Assembly (NCBI GenBank): GCA_002551355.1
Contig: NTHE01000032.1
Coordinates: forward strand, 1-64,000
From: Streptomyces sp. man185
GTDB lineage: Bacteria; Actinomycetota; Actinomycetes; Streptomycetales; Streptomycetaceae
Direction of reading: 5' to 3'
Length of the DNA: 64,000 nucleotides
The notes below the pieces were generated by a model. It searched no databases. It saw only the letters and a list, made by a program, of their open reading frames with translations, and was not told where the DNA came from. Both the position numbers and the translations under genes were made by a program. Below, piece by piece: positions 7,640 through 16,692 of the stretch (the first letter of the stretch is position 1; every line of letters begins with the position of its first letter).

Positions 7640-9787
7640 ATGAGCACCCGCACCACAACCGCCCCGCCCGCCCCCGTGAAGACGGTGGCGGGCGCGGCCG
7701 GTCCGGCCGGGGCCGTGTCCCCGGCGCCGGCCGGCCCACCGGCCCGCCGCGGCCGGATGTTCCTCCTCGCGCTCGCGGGGATCGTCGCCCTGGCCGCCCT
7801 CGCGCTCACGCACGTGAGCCAGGGCACCGCCGCCGTCGATCTGCACACGCTCTGGCAACTGGCCACCGGGGCCGCGTCCGACCGGACCGCCCACGAGCAG
7901 ACGGCCGCCGTGGTCCTGGACTCCCGGCTGCCCCGGCTGGCCGCGGGGCTCCTCGTCGGCTGCGCGCTCGGCGCGGCGGGCGCGGCCCTCCAGTCGGTGT
8001 CGCGCAACATGCTGGCCTCCCCCGACACGCTCGCCGTGAACGCGGGCGCGTATCTCGCGGTGGTCACCGTCGCCGCGTTCGGCATCTCGCTGCCCGCGCT
8101 GCCGGCCGGGGCCACCGCGTTTCTCGGCGGGCTGCTGGCGGCGGCCGTCGTCCTCGGCCTGTCCCGGGCGGGGGCCGGTCCCATCCGGCTGGTGCTGGCG
8201 GGATCCGCGCTCACTCTCGCCCTGTCCGGGCTGAGCGGGATGCTGCTGCTCCTGCGCTCCCAGCAGACGACCGGGCTGTTCGCATGGGGCAACGGTTCGC
8301 TCGCCCAGATCGGCATGCAGTCCATCGACCGGCTCGCCCCGGTCGCTCTCGTGGCGTTCGCCGGGCTCATGCTGCTGGGCCGGCGCCTGGACATCCTGGC
8401 TCTCGGCGACGACGGTGCGGCGGTCGTGGGGGTGAGCCCCCGGCTGACGCGCAGCATCGCCGTGATCCTCGCGGTGCTGCTGGCGGCGGTGTCGGTGGCG
8501 GTCGCGGGGCCGGTCGGCTTCGTCGGCCTGTGCGCGCCCGCGGTGGTACGGCTGCTCAGCACCTGGATCCCGGGGCTGGTCCGGCACCACGCGTTCATCC
8601 CCGCGTCGGCGCTCGCGGGCGTGCTCGTGGTGCTCGGCGCGGATGTGCTGCTGCGCGCGGTGTTCGGCGCCCAGGCGGGGGCCGAGGTACCCACCGGCAT
8701 CGTCACCACCTCCTTCGGTGCGCTCGTGCTGGTCTTCCTGGCCTACCGGTCGCGCGACATGGGCACGGACAGCGGCTCCACGGCGTTCGCCAGGCTGCGC
8801 AGCCGGCGCGCGTTCGTCCTCACCCTGGTGGCGACGGTCGTGGGGCTGCTCGGCGCGGTGGTGACGGCGACGCTCTTCGGCGACGCGACGCTGCTCCTGG
8901 GCGATGTGGGCAACTGGCTGGCCGGCCGGTCGGGGCAGTTCGTCAGTTACGTCCTGGACACGCGGGTCCCCCGGGTCGCCGCCGCCCTGCTGGCCGGTGC
9001 GGCGCTGGCGGTCGCGGGAGCCGTCGTCCAGGCGGTCTCGCGCAACCCGCTCGCTGAGCCGGGCGTCCTCGGCGTCGTCAGCGGAGCGGGGGTCGGGGCG
9101 GTCGCCGTCCTCACCGTCGTGCCGCTGGCGAGCTTCTGGCTGATCGGCGGCTCGGCGCTGGCCGGTGCGGCGACGGCCGCGGCGCTGGTGTTCGGTCTTG
9201 CGGCACGTCGTGGTCTGGAGCAGAACCGCCTGGTGCTCATCGGCATCGGGGTCCAGGCGGGTGCGGGCGCGTTCGTGAGTCTGCTGATCGTGCTCACCGA
9301 CCCGTACAACGAGACGAAGGCGCTGGCCTGGCTCGGCGGATCGACGTACGGGCGGACGTTCCCCGAGCTGATTCCGGTGCTGGTGGGCCTGGTCGTCGCG
9401 CTGCCCGTCCTCGCGGTGATGCGCCGCGAACTGGACCTGATCGGGCTGGACACCGAGACGCCCGCCCTGCTCGGTGTGCGGATCGGGGCCACCCGGCTGG
9501 GTCTGCTGAGCCTCGCCGTCCTCCTGACGGCGGGAGCGGTGGCGGCGGTCGGCGTGATCGGGTTCGTCGGCCTGGTCGCCCCGCACGCGGCACGCGCCCT
9601 GGTGGGCCGCCGGCACACGCGGGTCATTCCGGTGAGCGCGCTGCTCGGGGCGCTGCTGGTGGTCGTTTCCGACACGGTCGGCCGGACGATCATCGCCCCG
9701 GCGCAGATCCCGGTCGGGCTGCTCACGGCGGTGATCGGCGCCCCGTACTTCATCTGGCTGCTCTGGCGGTCCCGGCGCGAGGGCTGA
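7640..9787 (+). CDS. Fused double permease for ferric siderophore (FecCD/FhuB type)
   Basis: This 715-residue membrane protein joins two FecCD permease domains that are usually separate chains. Each half repeats the same signature: RLPRLAAGLLVGCALGAAGA followed by SVSRNMLASPDTLAVNAGA near residues 95-140, and RVPRVAAALLAGAALAVAGA followed by AVSRNPLAEPGVLGVVSGA near 440-490. Cytoplasmic coupling segments (GPVGFVGLCAPAVVR and GVIGFVGLVAPHAAR) also occur in both halves. One fused chain replaces the heterodimer, as in FhuB. The ATG lies 2 bp after the lipoprotein stop. A strong hairpin follows at 9792-9826. Confidence 0.93.
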   Translation: MSTRTTTAPPAPVKTVAGAAGPAGAVSPAPAGPPARRGRMFLLALAGIVALAALALTHVSQGTAAVDLHTLWQLATGAASDRTAHEQTAAVVLDSRLPRLAAGLLVGCALGAAGAALQSVSRNMLASPDTLAVNAGAYLAVVTVAAFGISLPALPAGATAFLGGLLAAAVVLGLSRAGAGPIRLVLAGSALTLALSGLSGMLLLLRSQQTTGLFAWGNGSLAQIGMQSIDRLAPVALVAFAGLMLLGRRLDILALGDDGAAVVGVSPRLTRSIAVILAVLLAAVSVAVAGPVGFVGLCAPAVVRLLSTWIPGLVRHHAFIPASALAGVLVVLGADVLLRAVFGAQAGAEVPTGIVTTSFGALVLVFLAYRSRDMGTDSGSTAFARLRSRRAFVLTLVATVVGLLGAVVTATLFGDATLLLGDVGNWLAGRSGQFVSYVLDTRVPRVAAALLAGAALAVAGAVVQAVSRNPLAEPGVLGVVSGAGVGAVAVLTVVPLASFWLIGGSALAGAATAAALVFGLAARRGLEQNRLVLIGIGVQAGAGAFVSLLIVLTDPYNETKALAWLGGSTYGRTFPELIPVLVGLVVALPVLAVMRRELDLIGLDTETPALLGVRIGATRLGLLSLAVLLTAGAVAAVGVIGFVGLVAPHAARALVGRRHTRVIPVSALLGALLVVVSDTVGRTIIAPAQIPVGLLTAVIGAPYFIWLLWRSRREG

Positions 9788-9791
9788 CGGG

Positions 9792-9826
9792 CGCCGTACC
9801 GGCGGTGCGTGACCGCCGGTACGGCG
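9792..9826. terminator. Bidirectional terminator hairpin
   Basis: CGCCGTACCGGCGGT and ACCGCCGGTACGGCG form a perfect 15-bp stem with a GCGTG loop. The hairpin stands between the convergent siderophore permease and the GH78 gene, so it can end transcription from both sides. Confidence 0.8.
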
Positions 9827-9847
9827 TACCGCCTCGTCCGGGAGGGC

Positions 9848-12800
9848 TCAGACCGTGAAGCGGTGGTTCCCCGAGCCGATGGCGAAGACCGCGCAGCCGT
9901 CCTCCATCCGCAGGAACCGGGCGCCGGTGTGCGTGACGTCCTCGGCCCGGGCGGCCGGGATCCACGCCTCGGCGGTGGTGTTCACGGGCAGGCCCACGGT
10001 CAGGTGGAAGCGGTCCTTCTCCGCCTCCCAGTCGGTGGTGACCGGACCGTGGAGGGAGGCGAAGCGGCCCCGGGCGCGGGTGATCCCGCCGCCGGGGCGG
10101 GGTCGCACGGTGACCTTGCGGAAGCCGGGGGCCGCGGGGGCGATGCCCGCGATGTGCGCGTACATCCATTCCCCCACCGAGCCGTACGCGTAGTGGTTGA
10201 AGGAGTTCATCCCGGCGTCCTGGAAGCTTCCGTCCGGCTTGATGGAGTCCCAGCGCTCCCACATGGTCGTGGCCCCGCGATCGATCTGGTAGCCCCAGCT
10301 CGGGAAGGTCCGCTGGAGCAGCAGGCGGTACGCCACGTCCGTGTGCCCGGTGTCGGTGAGGACGGGGAGCAGGCGCGGGGTGCCGAGGAAGCCCGTGGAC
10401 AGATGCCAGTCCTTGGCCTCGATGAGGGCGACGAGGCGGTCCGCGGCGGTGGTGCGCTCCGCCGCGCTCAGGAGGTCCATGGAGAGCGCCAGGACGTAGG
10501 CGGTCTGGGTGTCGCCCTTCACCCGGCCGCCGCCGGTGACGTACGCGGTGCGGAAGGCCTCTCGGATCTCCGCGAAGAGTGCGGTGTACGGGGCCGGGTC
10601 CTTGCCCAGGACCCGGGCGGTGCGGGCCACGAGGTCGGCGCTGTGGGCGTAGTAGGCGGTGGCGATGACGTCCTTGGGGGTGTCGTCGGCGATGTTGAGC
10701 CAGTCGCCGTAGCCGGTGGCGGGCCGCAGTCGTCCGGTGCTGTTCTCGTCCAGGTGGTCGAGCCACTTCAGCATCGAGGGCCACGCCCCCTGCAGCACCT
10801 GGGTGTCGCCGTACGCCTGGTAGAGGGCCCAGGGGACGGTGACGCCCGCGTCGCCCCAGCCGGCCGAGCCCGCGCCGAGTCCCTCGACGTGCGGCGCGAC
10901 GTCCGTGAACGCGCCGTCGGAGGTCTGGTCGTCCTGGAGGTCGCTCAGCCACTTGCCGAGGAAGCGCGCCGACTCCATCGCGTACGCGGCGGTGGGCGCG
11001 AACACGTTGATGTCGCCGGTCCAGCCGAGGCGTTCGTCGCGGGCGGGGGTGTCGGTGGGGATGGAGAGGAAGTTGCCACGCAGGCCCCAGGTGATGTTGC
11101 TGTGGAGCTGGTTGAGCATCGGGACGTTCGTCTCGAACTCCATGGTGAGGGGCGCGTCGGTGTGGATCACCCGCCCGACGACGGCGTCGAGGGGCGGCTT
11201 GCCGGGATAGCCGGTCACCTCGACGTAGCGGAAGCCGTGGAAGGTGAAGCGCGGCTCGTACGTCTCGCGGCCGCCGCCCTTGAGGGTGTAGTGGTCGGTC
11301 GCGGCGGCGGTGCGCAGGTTGGTGGTGTAGACGGTGCCGTCGGGGTTCAGTACCTCGGCGTGGCGCAGGCGCACGGTGGTGCCGGCGCGGCCGGTGACGC
11401 GCAGGCGGGGGGTGCCGACCATGTTCTGGCCGAGGTCGAAGACGAAGACGCCGGGCCGGGGTTCGGTGACCTTCCTGGCTTTCAGCTCCTGGATGACGCG
11501 GCAGGGCCCGTCGGGCTCGGCGACCAGTTCGGCGGTGACCTTCTCCTCGGCGGGCACCGCCTTCGCCCAGGCGGTGTCGTCGAAACCGGTGCGCAGCCAG
11601 CCGTCGGTCTCCAGGCGGGCGTCGTAGGTCTCGCCGGTGAGGAGGTCCGCCAGGGTGACGGGGCCGGTGGCGGCCCGCCAGTCGGTGCCGGACAGCACCC
11701 GCTCGGTCGTGCCGTCCCGGTAGGTCACCTCCAACTGGCCCAGGAAGGACGGGTGTTCGCCATACTGATGCGGGCCGAACATGCCGACGTTGCCCGCGTA
11801 CCAACCCGTCGCCAGCTCCACGGCGAGGGTGTTGGCCCCGGAGGTGAGCAACTCGGTGACGTCGTGCGTCTGGTACTGGATCCGCTTGGCGTAGTCGGTC
11901 CAGCCGGGCGCGAGGCGGTCCGTGCCGACACGCTTGCCGTTGAGGTGGGCCTCGTACAGACCGAGGGCCGTGGAGTAGAGCCGCGCCCGCTCGACGGGCT
12001 TGCGGCGGAGCCGGAACTCGCGGCGCAGTTGGGCGACGGGGGCGTAGGCGGGGGCGACCTCTCCCCAGGGGCCTGACCCCCACGGTACGAGAACCTTGGC
12101 GGCGGGCCAGGCGCTGTCGTCGTAGTCCGACGCCCGCCATTCACCGGCGGGTTCGGCATCGGCGGCCTTCCAGCCCTCGCCGGTGGCGATGATGTGCACA
12201 CCGTCGGCGGTGGTCAGCTCCAGGACTCCGAGCAGTCCGGCGGGGCCGGTGACCTCGTTGGTCGCGGCGACGGCGAGGACATGGCGGCCGGGGGCGAGCC
12301 GTTCGGTCACCTCGGTGACCGAGGGGCGGCTCCAGGCCCTGGCAACCTCGTCCGGTTCGGCCCGCGCGACCTCCGCGCCGTCCAGGTGGGCGACGTACCC
12401 GTCGTCGGCGGTGAGCACGAGGCGGGCCCGCGTCACACCGTCCGGCACGTCGAACGCGCCCCGGAACCAACGGGTCGCGGCGGGAGCGCTGCTCGCCGGG
12501 TCGCCCTCGGGGAACCAGATCCAGGAGGCCTCGTCCAGTGCGGGGGCGCCGACGAGGGAGGCGGGCGCCCCGACCCAGTCGGCGGACCAGTCCGAGGCCT
12601 CGGTGAGGCCGGTCTCCCACCAGGCGGGTTCGGACCAGCCGGAGACCTGGCCCCGGTCGTCCCAGACCCGCACGGTCCAGAAATAGCGGGTACGGGAGCG
12701 CAACTCCGGTCCGCCGTACATCACTTGTGTCGAGTCGGCGGACTCGATCTTGCCGCTGTCCCACACGTCGGGCCGCTCCAGGGCGCGTTCGCTCAGCGCG

Positions 12801-13048
12801 ACGCGGACCTGGTAGGCGCTCTGCGTGCGGCCCGGCGCGGTGGCGGTGAGCGGCCAGCCCAGGCGCGGGCGGGCGGCCCCGAGGCCGAGCGGGTTCTTCA
12901 CGTACTCGGCGGTCGAGCCGCCCACCCGGAGGCCCTTGGCCCCTTTCGCGCCGCGTTCCGCGGCCTGTGCAGGTGGCATGGCTCCGGCGATGAGGGTGGT
13001 TCCCAGGGCGGTGGCGGTCGTGCTGAGCAGTCGTCGTCGGCTGATCAC
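9848..13048 (-). CDS. Secreted GH78 alpha-L-rhamnosidase (large, 1066 aa)
   Basis: This 1066-residue enzyme cleaves terminal alpha-L-rhamnose from glycosides. A twin-arginine-type signal (SRRRLLSTTATALG, cleavage near AQA at 28-30) sends it out of the cell. N-terminal beta domains are followed by an (alpha/alpha)6 barrel with the GH78 marks DERLGWTGD (Glu672) and TTMWERWDS (Glu931), the positions used as acid and base in the Streptomyces GH78 structure. About 200 residues longer than the GH78 at 54495; an inserted module (near 175-310, starting SWIWFPEGDPA) accounts for most of it. The start is GTG. It is the last gene of the rhaI operon, 42 bp after rhaB. Confidence 0.93.
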   Translation of the reverse strand: MISRRRLLSTTATALGTTLIAGAMPPAQAAERGAKGAKGLRVGGSTAEYVKNPLGLGAARPRLGWPLTATAPGRTQSAYQVRVALSERALERPDVWDSGKIESADSTQVMYGGPELRSRTRYFWTVRVWDDRGQVSGWSEPAWWETGLTEASDWSADWVGAPASLVGAPALDEASWIWFPEGDPASSAPAATRWFRGAFDVPDGVTRARLVLTADDGYVAHLDGAEVARAEPDEVARAWSRPSVTEVTERLAPGRHVLAVAATNEVTGPAGLLGVLELTTADGVHIIATGEGWKAADAEPAGEWRASDYDDSAWPAAKVLVPWGSGPWGEVAPAYAPVAQLRREFRLRRKPVERARLYSTALGLYEAHLNGKRVGTDRLAPGWTDYAKRIQYQTHDVTELLTSGANTLAVELATGWYAGNVGMFGPHQYGEHPSFLGQLEVTYRDGTTERVLSGTDWRAATGPVTLADLLTGETYDARLETDGWLRTGFDDTAWAKAVPAEEKVTAELVAEPDGPCRVIQELKARKVTEPRPGVFVFDLGQNMVGTPRLRVTGRAGTTVRLRHAEVLNPDGTVYTTNLRTAAATDHYTLKGGGRETYEPRFTFHGFRYVEVTGYPGKPPLDAVVGRVIHTDAPLTMEFETNVPMLNQLHSNITWGLRGNFLSIPTDTPARDERLGWTGDINVFAPTAAYAMESARFLGKWLSDLQDDQTSDGAFTDVAPHVEGLGAGSAGWGDAGVTVPWALYQAYGDTQVLQGAWPSMLKWLDHLDENSTGRLRPATGYGDWLNIADDTPKDVIATAYYAHSADLVARTARVLGKDPAPYTALFAEIREAFRTAYVTGGGRVKGDTQTAYVLALSMDLLSAAERTTAADRLVALIEAKDWHLSTGFLGTPRLLPVLTDTGHTDVAYRLLLQRTFPSWGYQIDRGATTMWERWDSIKPDGSFQDAGMNSFNHYAYGSVGEWMYAHIAGIAPAAPGFRKVTVRPRPGGGITRARGRFASLHGPVTTDWEAEKDRFHLTVGLPVNTTAEAWIPAARAEDVTHTGARFLRMEDGCAVFAIGSGNHRFTV

Positions 13049-13090
13049 ACTCGGCTCCGATTCGGCGAGGGGACAGGGGGTGGAACGGGG

Positions 13091-14560
13091 TCAGGAAGAA
13101 AGGGGGTGCGCGCCTTCGGTGCGGCGCGCCGCCGCCTCCCAGGCCGCCGGGTCACCCGACGGCTCGTAGCGGGTCGAGGACTGTGTGCGGACGATGAGTT
13201 CACGCGCCGAGGCGAGGTCGCCGGGCAGGCCGTGCGCCCGCGCCTGGACGAGGACGTTGCCGAGCGCGGCCGCTTCCGCGGGGCCCGCGACCACCGGCAG
13301 ACCGCAGGCGTCGGCGGTGAGTTGGCAGAGCAGGGCATTGCGCGCCCCACCTCCGACGATGTGCACCACGTCGACCGCGCGGTCGGCCAGGCGCTGCGCC
13401 TGGTGGATAGCCCGCCGGTGGGCGAGGGCCAGCGAGTCGAGGATGCAGCGCGCGATCTCCCCCGGGCTCCGGGGCACCGGCCCGCCGGTCGCCCGGCAGG
13501 CGGCCGCGATGCGTTCGGGCATGTCTCCGGGGGCCAGGAATTCAGGGGCGGCGGCATCCACCACGGACCGCAGGGCGGGCGCGCGGGCGGCCTCGGTGAG
13601 CAGGGGGGTGACGTCCTCCCGGCCCCAGGTGCGCATGCACTCCTGGAGCAGCCACAGGCCCATGACGTTGCGCAGGAACCGCACGGTGCCGTCGATGCCC
13701 AGCTCGTTGGTGAAGTTCGCGGCGCGGCTCGCCTCCGTGGTGACGGGGGCGTCGAGTTCGAGGCCGGCGAGGGACCACGTTCCGGTGCAGAGGTAGGCGA
13801 ACCGCTCTCCCCGTCCGGCCGGGACGGCGGCGACCGCCGAGGCGGTGTCGTGTGAGCCGACGGCCGTCACGGGTACGGGGCCCGGCAGCCCGGTCTGCTC
13901 CTGGACCGCCGGCAGCAGCGCGCCCGCCGGGTCGCCGGGGCGGCGCAGCGGGGCGAAGAGAGCGAGGTCGATACCGAGTCGGTCGGCCAGGTCGTGGTTC
14001 CAGTCGCCCGTGCGCGGGTCGATGAGCTGGGTGGTGGAGGCGTTGGTGAGCTCGGTGCCCTGCTCCCCCGTGAGCCAGTACGCGATCAGGTCGGGGATCA
14101 GCAACAGACGTGCGGCGGACGACAGCTGCGGGGTTTTGCGAGCGGCCACGAGTTGGTAGAGCGTGTTGAACGAGGCGTACTGGATGCCGGTGGCGCGGTA
14201 GAGGTCACCGGGCGGGACAGTGGCCCACACCTGCTCGGGCACCCCCTCGGTGCGGGCGTCCCGGTAGTGGACGGGGTTGCCGAGCAGGGCGCCGTCGGCG
14301 TCGAGGAGGCCGTAGTCCACGGCCCAGCTGTCGATGCCGACGGAGTCGACCGGGCCCGCCGCGCGCAGCCCGTCCAGGATGCCCCCGTACAGGCCGAGGA
14401 TGTCCCAGCGCAGGCCTTCGGGCAGCCGTACGGGCCGGTTGGCGAAGCGATGGGCCTCGGTGAGGTGCAGGGTGTCCGGGCCGACGCGGCCGGCCATGAC
14501 CCGCCCGCTGGACGCGCCGAGGTCGACGGCCGCGAAGGTCTTCGTACCGGCGGCGCTCAT
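13091..14560 (-). CDS. rhaB: Rhamnulokinase (FGGY family)
   Basis: This 489-residue sugar kinase phosphorylates L-rhamnulose at C1 with ATP. FGGY marks: N-terminal phosphate loop AVDLGASSGRV (11-21), substrate region GIDSWAVDYGLLDADG, SHDTASAVAAVP, YLCTGTWSLAGLE, and the C-terminal adenosine segment HIVGGGARNALLCQLTAD with GPAEAAALGN. The DLGASSGR loop and WAVDYGL are typical of RhaB rather than xylulo- or glycerol kinases. Its ATG overlaps the stop of the preceding aldolase fusion (ATGA). Together they carry rhamnulose to rhamnulose 1-phosphate and on to triose and lactaldehyde. Confidence 0.95.
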   Translation of the reverse strand: MSAAGTKTFAAVDLGASSGRVMAGRVGPDTLHLTEAHRFANRPVRLPEGLRWDILGLYGGILDGLRAAGPVDSVGIDSWAVDYGLLDADGALLGNPVHYRDARTEGVPEQVWATVPPGDLYRATGIQYASFNTLYQLVAARKTPQLSSAARLLLIPDLIAYWLTGEQGTELTNASTTQLIDPRTGDWNHDLADRLGIDLALFAPLRRPGDPAGALLPAVQEQTGLPGPVPVTAVGSHDTASAVAAVPAGRGERFAYLCTGTWSLAGLELDAPVTTEASRAANFTNELGIDGTVRFLRNVMGLWLLQECMRTWGREDVTPLLTEAARAPALRSVVDAAAPEFLAPGDMPERIAAACRATGGPVPRSPGEIARCILDSLALAHRRAIHQAQRLADRAVDVVHIVGGGARNALLCQLTADACGLPVVAGPAEAAALGNVLVQARAHGLPGDLASARELIVRTQSSTRYEPSGDPAAWEAAARRTEGAHPLSS

Positions 14561-16596
14561 CGCAGGAAGGCGCCGGCGACCCCGGCGTCGACCGGGATGT
14601 GCAGGCCGGTGGTGTGGGTCAGCTCGCCGCCGGTGAGCGCGAAGACGGCGTTGGCGACGTGTTCGGGCAGCACCTCGCGCTTGAGCAGGGTGCGTTGGGC
14701 GTAGAACTCGCCGAGCTTCTCCTCCTCGATGCCGTAGGTCGCGGCGCGCTGGGCGCCCCAGCCACCGGCGAAGATCCCGGAGCCACGCACCACACCGTCC
14801 GGGTTGACCCCGTTGACGCGAATGCCGTCCTCACCCAGCTCCGCCGCCAGCAGGCGCACTTGGTGAGCCTGGTCGGCCTTGGCGGCTGAGTACGCCACGT
14901 TGTTCGGGCCGGCGAAGACGGCGTTCTTCGAGGCGATGTAGACGAGGTCGCCGCCGAAGCCCTGGGCCCGCATGACGCGGGCCGCCTCGCGGGCGACGAG
15001 GAAGGAGCCCCGGGCCATGATGGCGTGCTGGAGGTCCCAGTCCCGGACCGTGGTCTCGGCCAAGGGCTTGGAGATGGAGATGCCCGCGTTGTTGACCACC
15101 AGGTCGACGCCGCCGAAGGCGAGTGCCGCCGCCGCGAAGGCGCCGGCCACCTGCTCCTCGTCGGTGACGTCGACCGTGACGGCCACCGCCCGGTCGGGAC
15201 CGCCCAGTTCCTCGGCCACGGCGGCCCCGCGCTCCGCGTCCAGGTCCGCGACGACCACGCAGGCGCCCTCCGCGACGAGGCGGCGGGCGATGGCCCTGCC
15301 GATGCCGCTGCCCGCGCCGGTCACCAGGGCGACCCGGGTCGCCAGCGGCTTCGGCTTCGGCATGCGCCGGAGCTTGGCCTCCTCCAGGGCCCAGTACTCG
15401 ATGCGGAACTTCTCCGACTCCTCGATCGGGGCATAGGAGGAGACGGCTTCCGCGCCGCGCATCACGTTGATGGCGTTGAGGTAGAACTCCCCCGCCACAC
15501 GAGCGGTCTGCTTGTCCTTGCCGAAGCTGAACATCCCCACCCCGGGGATCAGCACGATCGCCGGGTCCGCGCCCCGCATCGGCGGCGATCCGGGCTCCGC
15601 GTGGCGCTCGTAGTAGGCGGCGTAATCCTCCCGGTAGGCGGCGTGCAGCTCGCCCAACCGCTCGACGGCGCGGGCCGCATCGGCGGTCGGCGGCAGATCG
15701 AGCACCAGGGGCCTGACCTTGGTGCGCAGGAAGTGGTCCGGGCAGGAGGTGCCCAGGGCGGCGAGCCTCGGGTGTCCGGTGCGGGCGAGGAATTCCAGCA
15801 CCGCTTCGGAGTCGTCGAAGTGTCCCACCTGGGGACGGTCCCGGGAGGCGAGGGCCCGTACGTACGGGGCGAGGGCGGCGGCCCGCGCGCGGCGCCGGTC
15901 CTCGGGCAGCGCCTCGTACCCCTCGATCAGTGGTCCGAACGGCTCGGGCCTGCCGCGCTCGGTCAGGAACGTCTCGGCGGTGCGGATGATGCGGAGCGCG
16001 TTGGCCTCGCACTCCTCGGACGTTCCGCCCCAGGCGGTGATGCCGTGGCCGCCCAGGACGCAGCCGATGGCCTGCGGGTTCGCCTCCTTCACCGCGGCGA
16101 TGTCCAGGCCGAGCTGGAACCCGGGGCGTCGCCACGGGACCCAGGCGACGGTGTCGCCGAAGCAGTCGGCGGTGAGCTTCTCCCCGTCGGCGGCGCACGC
16201 GAGGGCGATCCCGGAGTCGGGGTGCAGGTGGTCGACGTGCGGGGCGTCGACAAGACCGTGCATGGCCGTGTCGATGGAGGGGGCCGCGCCGCCCCTGCCG
16301 TGCAGGCAGTAGTCGAACGCGGCGACCATCTCGTCCTCACGCTCCTCCCCCGCGTAGACGCCGCGCAGTGCGCGCAGCCGGTCGAGGCGGAGCATGGCGA
16401 GGCCTTCGGTGGTGAGGGTGCCGAGGTCGCCGCCGGAGCCCTTCACCCACATCAGCTCGACGTCGTCGCCGGTGACCGGATCGGGCGTGACGCCCTTGGC
16501 GGAGGCGTTGCCGCCTGCGTAGTTCGTGTTGCGGGGGTCGGAGCCGAGCCGGTGGGAGCGGGCCAGAAGCGCTGCGGCTTCGGGGTGGAGTGCCAT
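14557..16596 (-). CDS. rhaEW: Bifunctional rhamnulose-1-phosphate aldolase / lactaldehyde dehydrogenase
   Basis: This is a 679-residue fusion. Residues 1 to about 420 form a class II aldolase domain with the metal-binding segment HVDHLHPDSGIAL, expected to split L-rhamnulose 1-phosphate into DHAP and L-lactaldehyde. About 430-679 form a short-chain dehydrogenase: VALVTGAGSGIGRAIA dinucleotide loop, NNAGISISKPL, and YSAAK with the catalytic Tyr/Lys; it should act on lactaldehyde. This domain order is that of B. subtilis RhaEW (YuxG). The start is set at the ATG at 16596, preceded by GAGGAA; a GTG seven codons upstream has no site. It sits between rhaI (96 bp away) and rhaB. Confidence 0.93.
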   Translation of the reverse strand: MALHPEAAALLARSHRLGSDPRNTNYAGGNASAKGVTPDPVTGDDVELMWVKGSGGDLGTLTTEGLAMLRLDRLRALRGVYAGEEREDEMVAAFDYCLHGRGGAAPSIDTAMHGLVDAPHVDHLHPDSGIALACAADGEKLTADCFGDTVAWVPWRRPGFQLGLDIAAVKEANPQAIGCVLGGHGITAWGGTSEECEANALRIIRTAETFLTERGRPEPFGPLIEGYEALPEDRRRARAAALAPYVRALASRDRPQVGHFDDSEAVLEFLARTGHPRLAALGTSCPDHFLRTKVRPLVLDLPPTADAARAVERLGELHAAYREDYAAYYERHAEPGSPPMRGADPAIVLIPGVGMFSFGKDKQTARVAGEFYLNAINVMRGAEAVSSYAPIEESEKFRIEYWALEEAKLRRMPKPKPLATRVALVTGAGSGIGRAIARRLVAEGACVVVADLDAERGAAVAEELGGPDRAVAVTVDVTDEEQVAGAFAAAALAFGGVDLVVNNAGISISKPLAETTVRDWDLQHAIMARGSFLVAREAARVMRAQGFGGDLVYIASKNAVFAGPNNVAYSAAKADQAHQVRLLAAELGEDGIRVNGVNPDGVVRGSGIFAGGWGAQRAATYGIEEEKLGEFYAQRTLLKREVLPEHVANAVFALTGGELTHTTGLHIPVDAGVAGAFLR

Positions 16597-16692
16597 GGGT
16601 TCCTCGGTGTCCTTCACGAAGGGGCGGCGGAGAGGGGTTCGGGGACGGCGGGGGGTGCGGCGGGTTGGCTCACGATGGGGGCCCGGGAGGGT

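Noticed and set aside
7448-9616. 722-codon minus-strand frame opposite the siderophore permease
   Set aside because: It mirrors the permease codons and gives a Gln/Arg/His-rich low-complexity product; the plus-strand protein has repeated FecCD motifs.
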